DNA from: UBA9676 sp963741615
Lineage (GTDB): Bacteria > Actinomycetota > Actinomycetes > Streptosporangiales > Streptosporangiaceae
Length of the DNA: 64,000 nucleotides
Direction of reading: 5' to 3'
Assembly: GCA_963741615.1 (NCBI GenBank)
Contig: CAVUIU010000019.1
Span: forward strand, 310,001-374,000
The position numbers and the translations under genes were made by a program. Positions 9,793-18,907 of this stretch are shown here, in pieces (positions within the stretch are counted from its first letter, which is position 1; each line of letters begins with the position of its first letter). The notes beneath the pieces are model-generated. The model did no database searches, was not told the DNA's origin, and was given only the letters and a program-made list of their open reading frames with translations.

Positions 9793-11487
9793 GTGAGTTC
9801 GCAGGGCCGCCGCAGAAACCCTCCCGGAAGCGGCCGCTCGGGTCACCACCGGGTACCCAGGCAGTCGCATGCCGCGGCCCCGCCGCCCAACGCGCTGTTC
9901 GCGGAGATGTTGCGTGCTGCCCGTGAACTCCTCGCCTTGCGCAGCCCGCTGGACGCCGAGCTCATGGTCAGCGAGATGCTGGGGACCTGGTGGGGCCAGC
10001 GTGCGCCGCGCGCCTCCGCACCCGGGGCCGCTGACCTGGAGGAACTGATCGGCGAGGGGCTCGTCGAGTACGCGGCGCAGCACGCCAGCCCGGCGGCGCT
10101 CGCACTCCTGTCCGGCATCGCCTGCCTGGGCACGCCCCGTCAGGCGGCCAGGGCCGAGAGCGCGGGGCTGGCGCTGATCGAGCGTGGCGTGGCGCGGCCC
10201 GCCTGGTCCGAGCACGTCGGAGCGGTGGCGGCGGCGGAATGCTATGTCAACTCCGACATTTTCGGAGACCGCGACGAAGCCGTCTGCCTGTTCAGCTACG
10301 CCGGAACCGATCCGCACGCCCTGGTGATGGCGGTGGACTACAACGCCGGCGGCCTCCTGCGGGACGGCTGGGTGACATCCAAGGTCGACGTGCTGCTGGA
10401 ACGCTGCCGATGGCAGGAGGGTGCGCCCGATCGCCCCGCGCGCGGCGGCTTCAGACCGGTCTCGGCGGCCCAGGCCAGGCGGCTGCTGGAAGCGGCGCTC
10501 ACCGCCACCGACACCGCCGAGAATCCGCCGGTCAGCGAGTCCTTCCCCGCCTACCACGCCTTCATCAGGGCGCGGATCCGGATGCTGTCCCCGACCGAGC
10601 CGGCCACCGAGCCAGCCAGCCCTCCCTTCGGTGGGCCCGCTACCGCGCTGGCGGGCCACGACGACGCCTCGGGCTGGATCGGGGCGGCGGCGCGGCGGCT
10701 GGCCTGGAGCGAAGACCGCAGGGCCATGCTGGTCGTGGAGTTCCTCGCCTCCGACGAGGCCGAGGACCTCTCCGACCGCAAGGCAGCGAGCCGGTGCGCG
10801 GACCACATCATCGACTACGGCTGCGACCAGGATTTCGGCCGGCCGCTGCGGATGAGCCCGGCCAAAGCCGAGACCTTCATGCTGGACTGGCTGCCCCGCA
10901 AGATCATGCTGTCCCCGCCGGAGCAGCATGCCATGCCGCACGTGCTCGCCGCGTGGGCGCGCTGGGCCTGCCTGCGCCGCGAACTCCTCCCGGAGGCGAT
11001 CGAGGAAACGCTCGACGCCGTGTTCAACTCGATGGGAACCTTCGCGCGCGTCTATCACGACCCGGCCGCCTTCGGCCTGGACGCGCAACTGGTGGCCAGG
11101 CTGCTGCCGGACGCCGACCTGGAGGCGCTGCCCCGGCGCGCCTTTGCGTTCCCGCTGCTGGAGGGACATTACAGCGGGATCGACCTGAGCACGCTGGATC
11201 CCTCCCAGCCGCAGGCACGGCGCACCCTGCTGGCCGCCGATCACGACGACGCGCAGGGGCGGCCCACGAACGACCGGCACATCGGCCACCACCTGGTGCT
11301 CAGCGACCGGCTGTGGCGCGGCGACCCGCCCGAGCTGTGGGAGGCGGCGCAGCGGCTGCTGGACCGGGGCGAGCACCGGCACGCGGTGCAGCACACTCTC
11401 ATGTACCTGATCAGGGATACCGGCGGCGACCCGGCCAGGCTCGCCGCCGAACTGGCCAACCTGCCCCCGGCAGACCCCGGCCGCTGA
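9793..11487 (+). CDS. Protein of unknown function, about 564 aa
   Basis: Not recognised. Codon bias marks it as real over its whole length. It looks soluble and mostly helical, with no signal peptide, P-loop or metal motif that I can see. A recognisable stretch is VCLFSYAGTDPHALVMAVDYNAGGLL near residues 165-190, and the C-terminal half carries acidic patches (EFLASDEAEDLSDRKAASR). The start is uncertain: GTG 9793 is my choice, GTG 9763 is possible, and neither has a strong ribosome site; the first 40 residues are basic and low-complexity. It runs head-on into the AAA+ gene with a gap of only 9 bases. Confidence 0.7.
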   Translation: MSSQGRRRNPPGSGRSGHHRVPRQSHAAAPPPNALFAEMLRAARELLALRSPLDAELMVSEMLGTWWGQRAPRASAPGAADLEELIGEGLVEYAAQHASPAALALLSGIACLGTPRQAARAESAGLALIERGVARPAWSEHVGAVAAAECYVNSDIFGDRDEAVCLFSYAGTDPHALVMAVDYNAGGLLRDGWVTSKVDVLLERCRWQEGAPDRPARGGFRPVSAAQARRLLEAALTATDTAENPPVSESFPAYHAFIRARIRMLSPTEPATEPASPPFGGPATALAGHDDASGWIGAAARRLAWSEDRRAMLVVEFLASDEAEDLSDRKAASRCADHIIDYGCDQDFGRPLRMSPAKAETFMLDWLPRKIMLSPPEQHAMPHVLAAWARWACLRRELLPEAIEETLDAVFNSMGTFARVYHDPAAFGLDAQLVARLLPDADLEALPRRAFAFPLLEGHYSGIDLSTLDPSQPQARRTLLAADHDDAQGRPTNDRHIGHHLVLSDRLWRGDPPELWEAAQRLLDRGEHRHAVQHTLMYLIRDTGGDPARLAAELANLPPADPGR

Positions 11488-11496
11488 CCGCCCGTC

Positions 11497-13998
11497 CTAC
11501 CGGAGCCACGGCTCCCCGGTGAGCTCACTGACCGCCGCGGCCAGGTCCGCGGCGGTGACGGTGGTGAGGTCGGCCGCGCTCGCATGCTCGCCGAGCTCGG
11601 CCACCCGAAGGTCGCGGGCCGCGCACGCCCGCTCGAACAGGGACCGGGCGAATCTCCCGTTGCCCAGTTCGTCGATGCGCCCCCGGTCACATGCCTCCCG
11701 GAAGATTGTCTCCAGGACAGGCAGGGCGTCCGGGTCGAACGAGTCCCCCGCCTGCTCGGCTATCACCTCGGCGATCTTGGCGAGCTCGACCGGGGTGAAG
11801 CTGGGGAAGCCGATCCGGACGCCGAACCGGGAGGAGAGCCCCGGGTTGCTGCGCAGGAACCGGTCCATGTCGGCGGTGTATCCGGCCAGCACGATCACCA
11901 GCCGGTCGCGGTCGTCCTCCGCCCGCTTGAGCAGCGTCGCCACCGCCTCGGAACCGTAGGCGTCGCCTCCGGCGTAACCGGGGTTGTAGAGCGAGTAGGC
12001 CTCGTCGACGAACAGCACGCCGCCGAGCGCGGAGTCGATCAGCTTGCCGGTCTTGATCGCGGTCGAGCCCAGGTGCTCGCCCACCAGGTCGGCCCGGTGT
12101 GCCTCCACCACTTCGGGCCGGACCAGCAGGCCGAGCGCGGCGAAGATCCGCCCGAGGATCCTTGCGACCGTGGTCTTCCCGGTTCCGGGCGGGCCGGTGA
12201 AGACGAAGTGCCTCGCGGGCGGCTGGCTTGCCAGGCCCTGCCGGTCCCGCAGCCGCGTCACCCGCAGCTGCGCGGCGATCTCACGCACCTGGCGCTTGAC
12301 CGGCTCCAGTCCGATCAGCTCATCGAGTTCTGCCAGCGCGCTCTGCAGCGTGGGCGCCTCGGCGTAACCCCGGAACCTGGACGTGAGCTCGGCGAACGCC
12401 CTTTCCAGGTCCGCCGCCTCCAGCGTCATGAGATCGGTAGCCGCCGGCGCAGCCTGGTTCGCCATCACCCGCACATCCCGGGCCTGTCCCGCCTTCTCCA
12501 GCAGGCTGCGGACGAAGCGGCCATTGCCGAGGTCGTCGGCGAGACGGCGGCGGCCGATGTCATCCATCATGCGGGCCAGCGCCGGCCCGGCCTCAGGGTC
12601 AAGGGACTCCCCGCGCTGCGCGAGGGCCGCCCGGGCGAGCGCGAGCAACTCGGCCGGGGAGTACCCCGCGAACTTGATCCTGATCGCGAACCTGGAGTTC
12701 AGCCCGGGGTTGCTGGCCAGGAAGTCCTCCATCTGCCGGTCATAGCCCGCCAGGATGACGATGAGCCGGTCACGCTCGTCCTCGGCGCGTTTGAGCAGCG
12801 CCTGGACCGCCTCGTTGCCGAACCGGTCGCTGTGCCCCTCGCCGTCGTTGACGAGGCTGTAGGCCTCATCGATGAACAGCACCCCGCCCAGCGCCGCGTC
12901 GACCAGCTCGTTGGTCTTGATCGCGGTGGCACCGAGGTATTCGCCCACGAGGTCGGCCCGCTGCGCCTCCAGCACGGACGGCGACTCCAGCAGGCCGAAC
13001 GCGTAGTAGATCTTGGCGATGATCCGGGCGACCGAGGTCTTGCCGGTTCCCGGCGGGCCGAGGAACACGAAGTGCTGCATGGGCTTGTCGGTCTGGTACC
13101 CGGCCTGCGCCCGCATGCGGGCGGCCTCCACCGACGCGGTGAGCTGGCGGATCTGGTCCTTGACGCCGTCGAGGCCGACCATCGCGTCCAGTTCGGCCAT
13201 CGCCTGGTCAACGGTGATCGCGGGCAGATCCCGGTCCAGCGCGGGACGGTCCCGCACGCCGGCGGCCGTCGCCTGCACCCGGGTACCGTCCGCGTCCAGG
13301 ACCGCCCTGACCGCACCGGGAGGGTGCCCGCCGCGCCCGGTCCCGGCGGCCGGGGTGGTGCGGCTGGCGCCGGTAGCGCCGGTAGCTGTAGCCGATTCGC
13401 CGTGGGCCGCCGTCACCGACGGGCTCCGGGCCTGCTCCCTGCTGTAGCCGCGGCCGTCCTGCAGGGTCCGGGCGAAGCGCCAGCCCAGCACCATGAGGGC
13501 GACCAGCCAGCCGACCGCGTAGCTGATCACGGGCTCGCCGGAGGCGAACCGCCAGGCGAGCATGGCGGCAGGCACAGCCCACAGGAGGGTCCAGGCCACC
13601 GTCCGGCAGGGCACCAGGCTGCGGGCCAGCACGGGGGAATGCGCCGCGGCCACCACCGCGAACGGAAGCAGCAGGAGCGGGGCGAGCCAGAAGGTGAGCG
13701 GGGGCGTCAGGGCCGCCACGGACAGGATCGCGGCCAGCCCCCACGCGGCCACCCCCAGTGACGCGAAAAGCGAGCGCTGCTTGCGCCAGATGGCAAGGGG
13801 GCCATAACACAGCGCCAATATCACGAGCAGGTCCCCGACCCGGGCCGGGAGCGCCGATGCGACAACCGCCGCCGCAAGCAGGGCCAGGACAAGCACTATC
13901 TTGACGGGGAGCGGCGCTGCGCGGACGGCGGCGCGGACGCGGTCGAGGCGTTGCCGCGCCATTCCCCTGTCCGGCGGGGGTCCGTCGTTTGCCCGCAT
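11497..13998 (-). CDS. Membrane-anchored tandem AAA+ ATPase (CbxX/CfqX, SpoVK type)
   Basis: 833 residues. The first 175 hold about five or six hydrophobic segments, so the protein is probably membrane-bound. A disordered linker follows (about 180-260), then two CbxX-type AAA+ modules. Module 1 has Walker A GPPGTGKT at 314-321 and Walker B LFIDEAYSL near 374; module 2 has Walker A at 602-609 and LFVDEAYSL. Both keep the asparagine/arginine patterns SNPGL(N/S)SRF and ELGNGRF. Similar ATPase modules occur in rubisco activase CbbX and in EccA of type VII secretion, but no secretion genes are nearby. ATG 13998 follows GAGGGAG. Confidence 0.85.
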   Translation of the reverse strand: MRANDGPPPDRGMARQRLDRVRAAVRAAPLPVKIVLVLALLAAAVVASALPARVGDLLVILALCYGPLAIWRKQRSLFASLGVAAWGLAAILSVAALTPPLTFWLAPLLLLPFAVVAAAHSPVLARSLVPCRTVAWTLLWAVPAAMLAWRFASGEPVISYAVGWLVALMVLGWRFARTLQDGRGYSREQARSPSVTAAHGESATATGATGASRTTPAAGTGRGGHPPGAVRAVLDADGTRVQATAAGVRDRPALDRDLPAITVDQAMAELDAMVGLDGVKDQIRQLTASVEAARMRAQAGYQTDKPMQHFVFLGPPGTGKTSVARIIAKIYYAFGLLESPSVLEAQRADLVGEYLGATAIKTNELVDAALGGVLFIDEAYSLVNDGEGHSDRFGNEAVQALLKRAEDERDRLIVILAGYDRQMEDFLASNPGLNSRFAIRIKFAGYSPAELLALARAALAQRGESLDPEAGPALARMMDDIGRRRLADDLGNGRFVRSLLEKAGQARDVRVMANQAAPAATDLMTLEAADLERAFAELTSRFRGYAEAPTLQSALAELDELIGLEPVKRQVREIAAQLRVTRLRDRQGLASQPPARHFVFTGPPGTGKTTVARILGRIFAALGLLVRPEVVEAHRADLVGEHLGSTAIKTGKLIDSALGGVLFVDEAYSLYNPGYAGGDAYGSEAVATLLKRAEDDRDRLVIVLAGYTADMDRFLRSNPGLSSRFGVRIGFPSFTPVELAKIAEVIAEQAGDSFDPDALPVLETIFREACDRGRIDELGNGRFARSLFERACAARDLRVAELGEHASAADLTTVTAADLAAAVSELTGEPWLR

Positions 13999-14203
13999 AT
14001 AACTCCCTCGTGCAGTTCCCTGTATAGCGCATTACCGAACGCTTACGGTGACACACAATCAGATACCAGCGCGGGCGGCCGGTGCCGTCGCCGCGGCTCA
14101 CCGCCCTCCCGTCCGGCGACCATGCTCATGGACGCGCAGCCATTCCTGGACCCATGATGTCAAAGGCGCCGCCGTCCGCGCCCCACCGCAAGGGGAGAAA
14201 CGC

Positions 14204-15445
14204 ATGCACAGGATCGAGGCTGACCTGCTCATTCCGGGCCGTGGCGAGCCCGTGGGCGACGGCGTGGTCGTGCTCGACGGGGACAAGGTCAGCTACGCGG
14301 GGCCGGCCGGGGGCGCACCGCCGACGCCGCAAGCCCGGCGGCACCGGGCCGCGGCCGTCCTGCCCGGGCTGTGGGACTGCCACGGGCACTTCCTCGGCAC
14401 GCGCACGTTCGACCTCGGCCGGCTGCCGCTGGAGCCGGTGGCCCTCCGGGCGGCGCGGTGTGCCCGTGACCTGCGCAACACGCTCGACGCGGGGGTCACG
14501 TCCGTGCGGGAGGTCGGCGGCCTGGGGGTGCACCTGGCGCGCGCCGTCGCCGAAGGCGTGCTGGACGGGCCGGCCATCTACGCGGCCGGGGCGATCCTGT
14601 CCACCACCGGCGGCCATGGGGACCTGCACTCCTACCCGCTGCCCTGGATGGAGGACTACGCCCGGCTGGAAGGCACGCTCTGCCTGGCCGACGGGGTGGC
14701 CGGCTGCCAGCGGGCGGTGCGCGAACAGCTCCGCCGGGGGGCCCGGCTGATCAAGGTGTGCGCCTCCGGCGGCGTGCTCTCGGAGCTGGATGACCCCATC
14801 CACCAGCAGTTCACGGCGGCGGAGCTGAGCGCCATCGTGGAGGTCGCGGCCCTGGCCGAACGGCCGGTTGCCGCGCACTGCCACGGCAAGCCGGGCATCA
14901 TGGCCGCACTGCAGGCGGGGGTGCTCACGATCGAGCACGGCACCTACCTCGACGAGGAATGCTGCGACGCCATGCGGGAGACCGGGGCGATCCTGGTCCC
15001 CACTCGCACCATCATCGAGGACATGCTGGCCGACGGCGGCGGGGTGCCCGGCTATGCGATGGCCAAGCTGCGGGTGGTCGCGGACGTGCACGCCGGTGCG
15101 GTCGCCCTGGCACGGGAGCGCGGCGTCACCATCGCGATGGGCACCGACATCGCGCTGACCGGCATGGAACTGCCCAACTCGTGGGGGCATAACGGAAGCG
15201 AACTGGCCCATCTCGTCGCCCTCGGCATGAAGCCGCTGGAGGCGATCGAGGCCGCGACCGCGACCGCGCCGGCCACGCTCGGCCGGCAGGCGCCGCGGTC
15301 GGGCATGCTCGCCGCGGGCTACGACGCGGACGTGATCACCCTGGACGCCGACCCGCTGGCCGACATCTCAGTGCTGGCCCAGCCGGCCCACGTGACCGCC
15401 GTCTGGCGGGCCGGGCGCCAGGTCAAGGGAGCCGCGGCGGCCTGA
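14204..15445 (+). CDS. Metal-dependent amidohydrolase (imidazolonepropionase-like)
   Basis: 413-residue TIM-barrel hydrolase of the amidohydrolase superfamily. Metal and catalytic positions are visible: HxH in LWDCHGHF (60-62), the lysine in LIKVCASGG, histidines in VAAHCHG and IEHGTYLDEE, and aspartate in MGTDIAL. The C-terminal beta strands (GYDADVITLDADPL) complete the typical fold. The substrate cannot be told from sequence; relatives include prolidase-type and imidazolonepropionase-type enzymes. ATG 14204 follows AAGGGGAG; the frame is open further upstream but without a ribosome site. It converges with the amidase gene, so both ends of this stretch encode amide-bond hydrolases. Confidence 0.87.
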   Translation: MHRIEADLLIPGRGEPVGDGVVVLDGDKVSYAGPAGGAPPTPQARRHRAAAVLPGLWDCHGHFLGTRTFDLGRLPLEPVALRAARCARDLRNTLDAGVTSVREVGGLGVHLARAVAEGVLDGPAIYAAGAILSTTGGHGDLHSYPLPWMEDYARLEGTLCLADGVAGCQRAVREQLRRGARLIKVCASGGVLSELDDPIHQQFTAAELSAIVEVAALAERPVAAHCHGKPGIMAALQAGVLTIEHGTYLDEECCDAMRETGAILVPTRTIIEDMLADGGGVPGYAMAKLRVVADVHAGAVALARERGVTIAMGTDIALTGMELPNSWGHNGSELAHLVALGMKPLEAIEAATATAPATLGRQAPRSGMLAAGYDADVITLDADPLADISVLAQPAHVTAVWRAGRQVKGAAAA

Positions 15446-15508
15446 GGCAACCCGGATGGCCAGCCCGGCAGCGCGGCGGCGGGGCAAGGCGGGTGGTTGG
15501 CGCGGCCG

Positions 15509-17059
15509 TTATGCGCCTGGTGGGGCTGGTGAGGTTGGTGGGGCTGCAAAGCCGCCCACGGCCGTCTCGAACGCCTGGGCGGCGCGCAGGCAGGTGGAGT
15601 CCTCGAAATGGCGGCCCACGATCATCATCCCGGCCGGCAGCCCGCCGGCCAGGCCGGCCGGGACGGACGTGGCCGGATGGCCGCTGACGTCGAAGGGGGC
15701 AGTATTGACGATCATCTCGGTGGACCGGGCGATGCTCTCCTCACGCGGGACACCGGCCGGCGGGATCGCGGTCGCCACGATCGGGAGCGTCGGCATGACC
15801 AGGACATCCACGCCGGCCAGCGCCGCGTCGTAGGCGGCGGTCAGTTCGAGCGCCAGCTCGCGCGCCATCGCGTAGTGCCGGCCGTGGTAGTTGTCGATGG
15901 CGTAACGGCCGGCGAACATCGTCGCCTTCACCGTCTCCGGCAGGTCGTCGGCGTGCTCCCGGCGGCCACGCGCGTAGTGGGCGAGGAGTTCCGGGTCGTA
16001 ACGGCCCGGCCAGTTCATCCCGTAACCATTGCCGTCGACCATCTGGGTGACCACGCCGTCGGTGGCGATCACCGTCCAGACGTGCATGGCGTCCCGGTGC
16101 CAGGGGACGCTGATCTCGCTGACCGCCGCGCCCGCGCCGGCCAGCACGCCGATCGCGGCGCGGACCGCCCGGTTAACGGCCGGCTGGGACAGACCGGGGA
16201 AGCCGAACCCCTCCGCCAGCACACCGATCCGCAGGCCGCTGACGCCACCGTCCAGGCCCGACAGGTAGTCCGGCGGCGGCGGGACGGAGCGCTGGCGCGG
16301 GTCGAGCCCGTCGGGGCCGGCCAGCACCCCGAGCATCAGCGCGGCGTCCCGCACGGTCGCGGTGATCGGGCCCAGATGATCGAGGGTGTTCTCGATGGGA
16401 AATGCCCCGGTGTAGGGAACCAGGCCATGGGTCGGCTTGTGCCCCACCGTGCCGCAGAAGGCGCTGGGGATGCGGATCGAGCCGCCCTGGTCGCCCCCCA
16501 GCGCGAGGTCGGCCAGGCCGGCCGCGACCAGCGCGGCGCTGCCGCTGGAGGATCCGCCCGCGGTCCTGGACCGGTCCCACGGGTTGCGCACCGGCCCGGT
16601 GCGGGACGTGTGGCTGCCGCCGGAGAAGCACAGATCCTCGCAGACCGACTTCCCGGCGATGGTGGCGCCGGCGTCGAGCAGCCTGCTGACCACGGTGGCA
16701 TCCCGGCGCGGGACGAACCCCTCGATCGCGGCGGACCCGTTCATCATCGGGATGCCCGCGACGGCGATGTTGTCCTTGACCGCCACCGTGCGGCCGGCCA
16801 GCGGCCCGTCCCGGCGGGTGGCGATCGCGGTGGTGACGTACCAGGCGCCCAGGTCGTTGCCGCCTTCGGCCGGCCACCGGTACGGCCGGTGCGGCGGCTC
16901 GGGCTGCCTCGCCAGGTACAGCCGCTCCACCTCGTCGTGGGCAGCGAGCAGGCCGCTGGCGAGGGCGCGGAACGACTCAAGGTCCTGCGGCGCCAGGTGG
17001 AGGCCATAGTGCTGCGCGATCCTGGCCAGTTCGCCGACGGTGGGCGGGGTGATGGGCAT
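15509..17059 (-). CDS. Amidase (amidase signature family)
   Basis: 516-residue Ser-cisSer-Lys hydrolase. The catalytic lysine is K95 in AVKDNI, the serine-rich signature is AGGSSSGSAAL (about 168-176), and the nucleophile serine is S194 in GGDQGGSIRIPS. The family covers amidases acting on many small amides and on Glu-tRNA (GatA). A lone gene with no gatB or gatC nearby, plus an N-terminal extension of about 70 residues before the core, argues for a catabolic amidase. ATG 17059 follows a GGGAGG. It ends 63 bases from the amidohydrolase gene. Confidence 0.9.
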   Translation of the reverse strand: MPITPPTVGELARIAQHYGLHLAPQDLESFRALASGLLAAHDEVERLYLARQPEPPHRPYRWPAEGGNDLGAWYVTTAIATRRDGPLAGRTVAVKDNIAVAGIPMMNGSAAIEGFVPRRDATVVSRLLDAGATIAGKSVCEDLCFSGGSHTSRTGPVRNPWDRSRTAGGSSSGSAALVAAGLADLALGGDQGGSIRIPSAFCGTVGHKPTHGLVPYTGAFPIENTLDHLGPITATVRDAALMLGVLAGPDGLDPRQRSVPPPPDYLSGLDGGVSGLRIGVLAEGFGFPGLSQPAVNRAVRAAIGVLAGAGAAVSEISVPWHRDAMHVWTVIATDGVVTQMVDGNGYGMNWPGRYDPELLAHYARGRREHADDLPETVKATMFAGRYAIDNYHGRHYAMARELALELTAAYDAALAGVDVLVMPTLPIVATAIPPAGVPREESIARSTEMIVNTAPFDVSGHPATSVPAGLAGGLPAGMMIVGRHFEDSTCLRAAQAFETAVGGFAAPPTSPAPPGA

Positions 17060-17128
17060 GGCGACCTCCCTGCCCGGCCAACCTACGGGAGGATCTCGCA
17101 GTTCGCCGCGATAAGCGGCCCTGCCGCG

Positions 17129-18400
17129 TCACGGCCCGCCCGGCCCCGCCAGCTGGGCGGCGCGGGATTCGAGGTAGCGCCGCTCGGGGAGGCTGGTCGC
17201 GGTGCGGGCGGCGAGGCGGTAGTCGGCGGCCGCGGCGTCATGGGCGCCGGCCAGCTCGTGGCAATGGGCGCGGACCGCGGCGAGGCGGTGGTGGTCTGCT
17301 ATCCGCTCATCGGTCCCGAGGGTCGCCAGCAGGTCGAGCGCGGGCCGCGGGCCGTGCACCATGGCCACCGCGACGGCACGGTTGAGTGTCACGACCGGAC
17401 CGGGTGTGATCTGCTCCAGGAGGTTGTACAGCGCCAGGATCTGCGGCCAGTCGGTGCTGGCGGCGGTCGCGGCCTCGGCGTGGACGGCCGCGATCGCGGC
17501 CTGGACCTGATAGGCCCCGAGCGGCGCCGTGGTGAGGGCACCGGCCACCAGGGCCAGCCCCTCGCCGATCTGGCCGGAGTTCCAGCGGGAGCGGTCCTGC
17601 TCGGCCAGCGGGACGAGGGTGCCGTCCGGCTGGCAGCGCGCGGGACGCCGGGCCTCGGTCAGCAGCATGAGAGCCAGCAGCCCGGACACCTCACCGTCGC
17701 CGGGAAGGAGCCTGCGGACGGCCCGGGTGAGGCGGATCGCCTCAGCGGTGAGTTCGGGGCGGGACGCCTGGTCACCGGAGGTCGCGGCGTAGCCCTCGTT
17801 GAACATGAGGTAGAGGACATGCAGGACCACCGCCAGCCGGGCGGCCCACTCCCCCGGCGGTGGCGGGGCGAACCTCGCCCCGGTGGCCGCGATCCGCTGC
17901 TTGGCCCGGCTGATGCGCTGCGCCATGGTCGGCTCGGGCACCAGGAAGGCGCGGGCGATCTCCGCTGTGGACAGGCCCGCAACGGCGCGGAGCGTCAGGG
18001 CGAGCTGGGAGGGCGGGGTGAGTTCGGGGTGACAGCACAGGAAGAGCAGGGTGAGCGTGTCGTCCTGGCCGGTGGCACGCTCGTCCTCGTGGGTCGCGGC
18101 GGCCGGGGCGCCCGGCCCGCCGGGGCCGGGTGGCTCGGCGATCACGGTGGCGGCCTCCCGGCGCCGCCGCGCTTCGTCGCTGCGCAGCTGATCGGTGAGC
18201 CGCCGCGACGCCACCGTGATGAGCCACCCTTTCGGGTGATCCGGGACGCCCTGGACCGGCCATTGCGTGGCGGCGGCAAGCAGCGCCTCCTGGACGGCGT
18301 CCTCGGCGGCGTCGAAATGCCCGTAGCGGCGGACGACGGCGCCGAGCACCTGCGGCGCAAGGTCGCGCAGCAGGCGCTCGATGCCGGGGTCGAGCGTCAC
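17129..18400 (-). CDS. ECF sigma factor with C-terminal extension (ECF42 type)
   Basis: 423 residues, far longer than a minimal ECF sigma factor. Sigma region 2 is seen as RYGHFDAAEDAVQEALLAAATQWP and region 4 as LRAVAGLSTAEIARAFLVPEPTMAQRISRAKQRI. About 200 helical residues follow (DUF6596/TPR-like). In this family the extension is thought to control the sigma factor in place of an anti-sigma factor. The GTG start at 18400 overlaps the stop of the YCII gene as GTGA, with GGAGTGGAG serving as the ribosome site, so the two are translationally coupled. That pairing is diagnostic of ECF42. Confidence 0.9.
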   Translation of the reverse strand: MTLDPGIERLLRDLAPQVLGAVVRRYGHFDAAEDAVQEALLAAATQWPVQGVPDHPKGWLITVASRRLTDQLRSDEARRRREAATVIAEPPGPGGPGAPAAATHEDERATGQDDTLTLLFLCCHPELTPPSQLALTLRAVAGLSTAEIARAFLVPEPTMAQRISRAKQRIAATGARFAPPPPGEWAARLAVVLHVLYLMFNEGYAATSGDQASRPELTAEAIRLTRAVRRLLPGDGEVSGLLALMLLTEARRPARCQPDGTLVPLAEQDRSRWNSGQIGEGLALVAGALTTAPLGAYQVQAAIAAVHAEAATAASTDWPQILALYNLLEQITPGPVVTLNRAVAVAMVHGPRPALDLLATLGTDERIADHHRLAAVRAHCHELAGAHDAAAADYRLAARTATSLPERRYLESRAAQLAGPGGP

Positions 18401-18759
18401 ATCTCCACTCCGTCTGGGCTCAGGATGGGCCTGACCTCCATGCCCCACAGCCGTGCGTCGGGCCACCGGACAGCGATCTCGACAGCTCTTTCCCGGCTCT
18501 CACAGTCCACGATGCAGTAGCCGACCACCTGTTCTTTGGCCTCGGCGAAAGGACCGTCGGTCACGGCCGGCACGCCGTCACGGACCCGCACGGAAGCGGC
18601 GGTGGACGGATCGGCGAGCCCCTCGCCGCCCACCCACTCACCCGATGCGACGAGTTCGTCCACGATCGCACCCGCCTCGGACATGAAGGCCTTCTTCTGC
18701 GACTCCGGCATGCCCTGCCATGCGGTCGGGTTCTGGTAGATCATCAGGAGATACTTCAC
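18397..18759 (-). CDS. YCII/DGPF-domain protein
   Basis: 120-residue protein with the hallmark DGPF motif in VTDGPFAEAKEQVVGY and the start MKYLLMIYQNP typical of the family. DGPF proteins are small ferredoxin-like fold proteins of unclear biochemical role that are encoded beside ECF42 sigma factors and are often their regulatory targets. The GTG start at 18759 lies 8 bases after GAGGAG. It is the first gene of a two-gene unit with the sigma factor. Confidence 0.9.
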   Translation of the reverse strand: MKYLLMIYQNPTAWQGMPESQKKAFMSEAGAIVDELVASGEWVGGEGLADPSTAASVRVRDGVPAVTDGPFAEAKEQVVGYCIVDCESRERAVEIAVRWPDARLWGMEVRPILSPDGVEM

Positions 18760-18907
18760 TGCACTGCTCCTCGTGGCCGGTGGCGCCGGGGCCGGCGCCG
18801 CTCACCAGTGAGTCGGAGCCGACCCCGCCATCTTGACGTCCCGCCACGGCCAATCCCGGATGACACGGTCACCGGGCCGGGCCTGCCCGTCTCCTGGCGC
18901 AGAGTAC

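Noticed and set aside
13208..14101. Long minus-strand frame of about 297 codons overlapping the AAA+ gene
   Set aside because: Proline/arginine/glycine-rich composition typical of a shadow; the AAA+ frame has clear motifs.
15608..18520. Plus-strand open frame of 970 codons
   Set aside because: It runs antisense through the amidase and ECF sigma genes; such long shadow frames are expected at this GC content.
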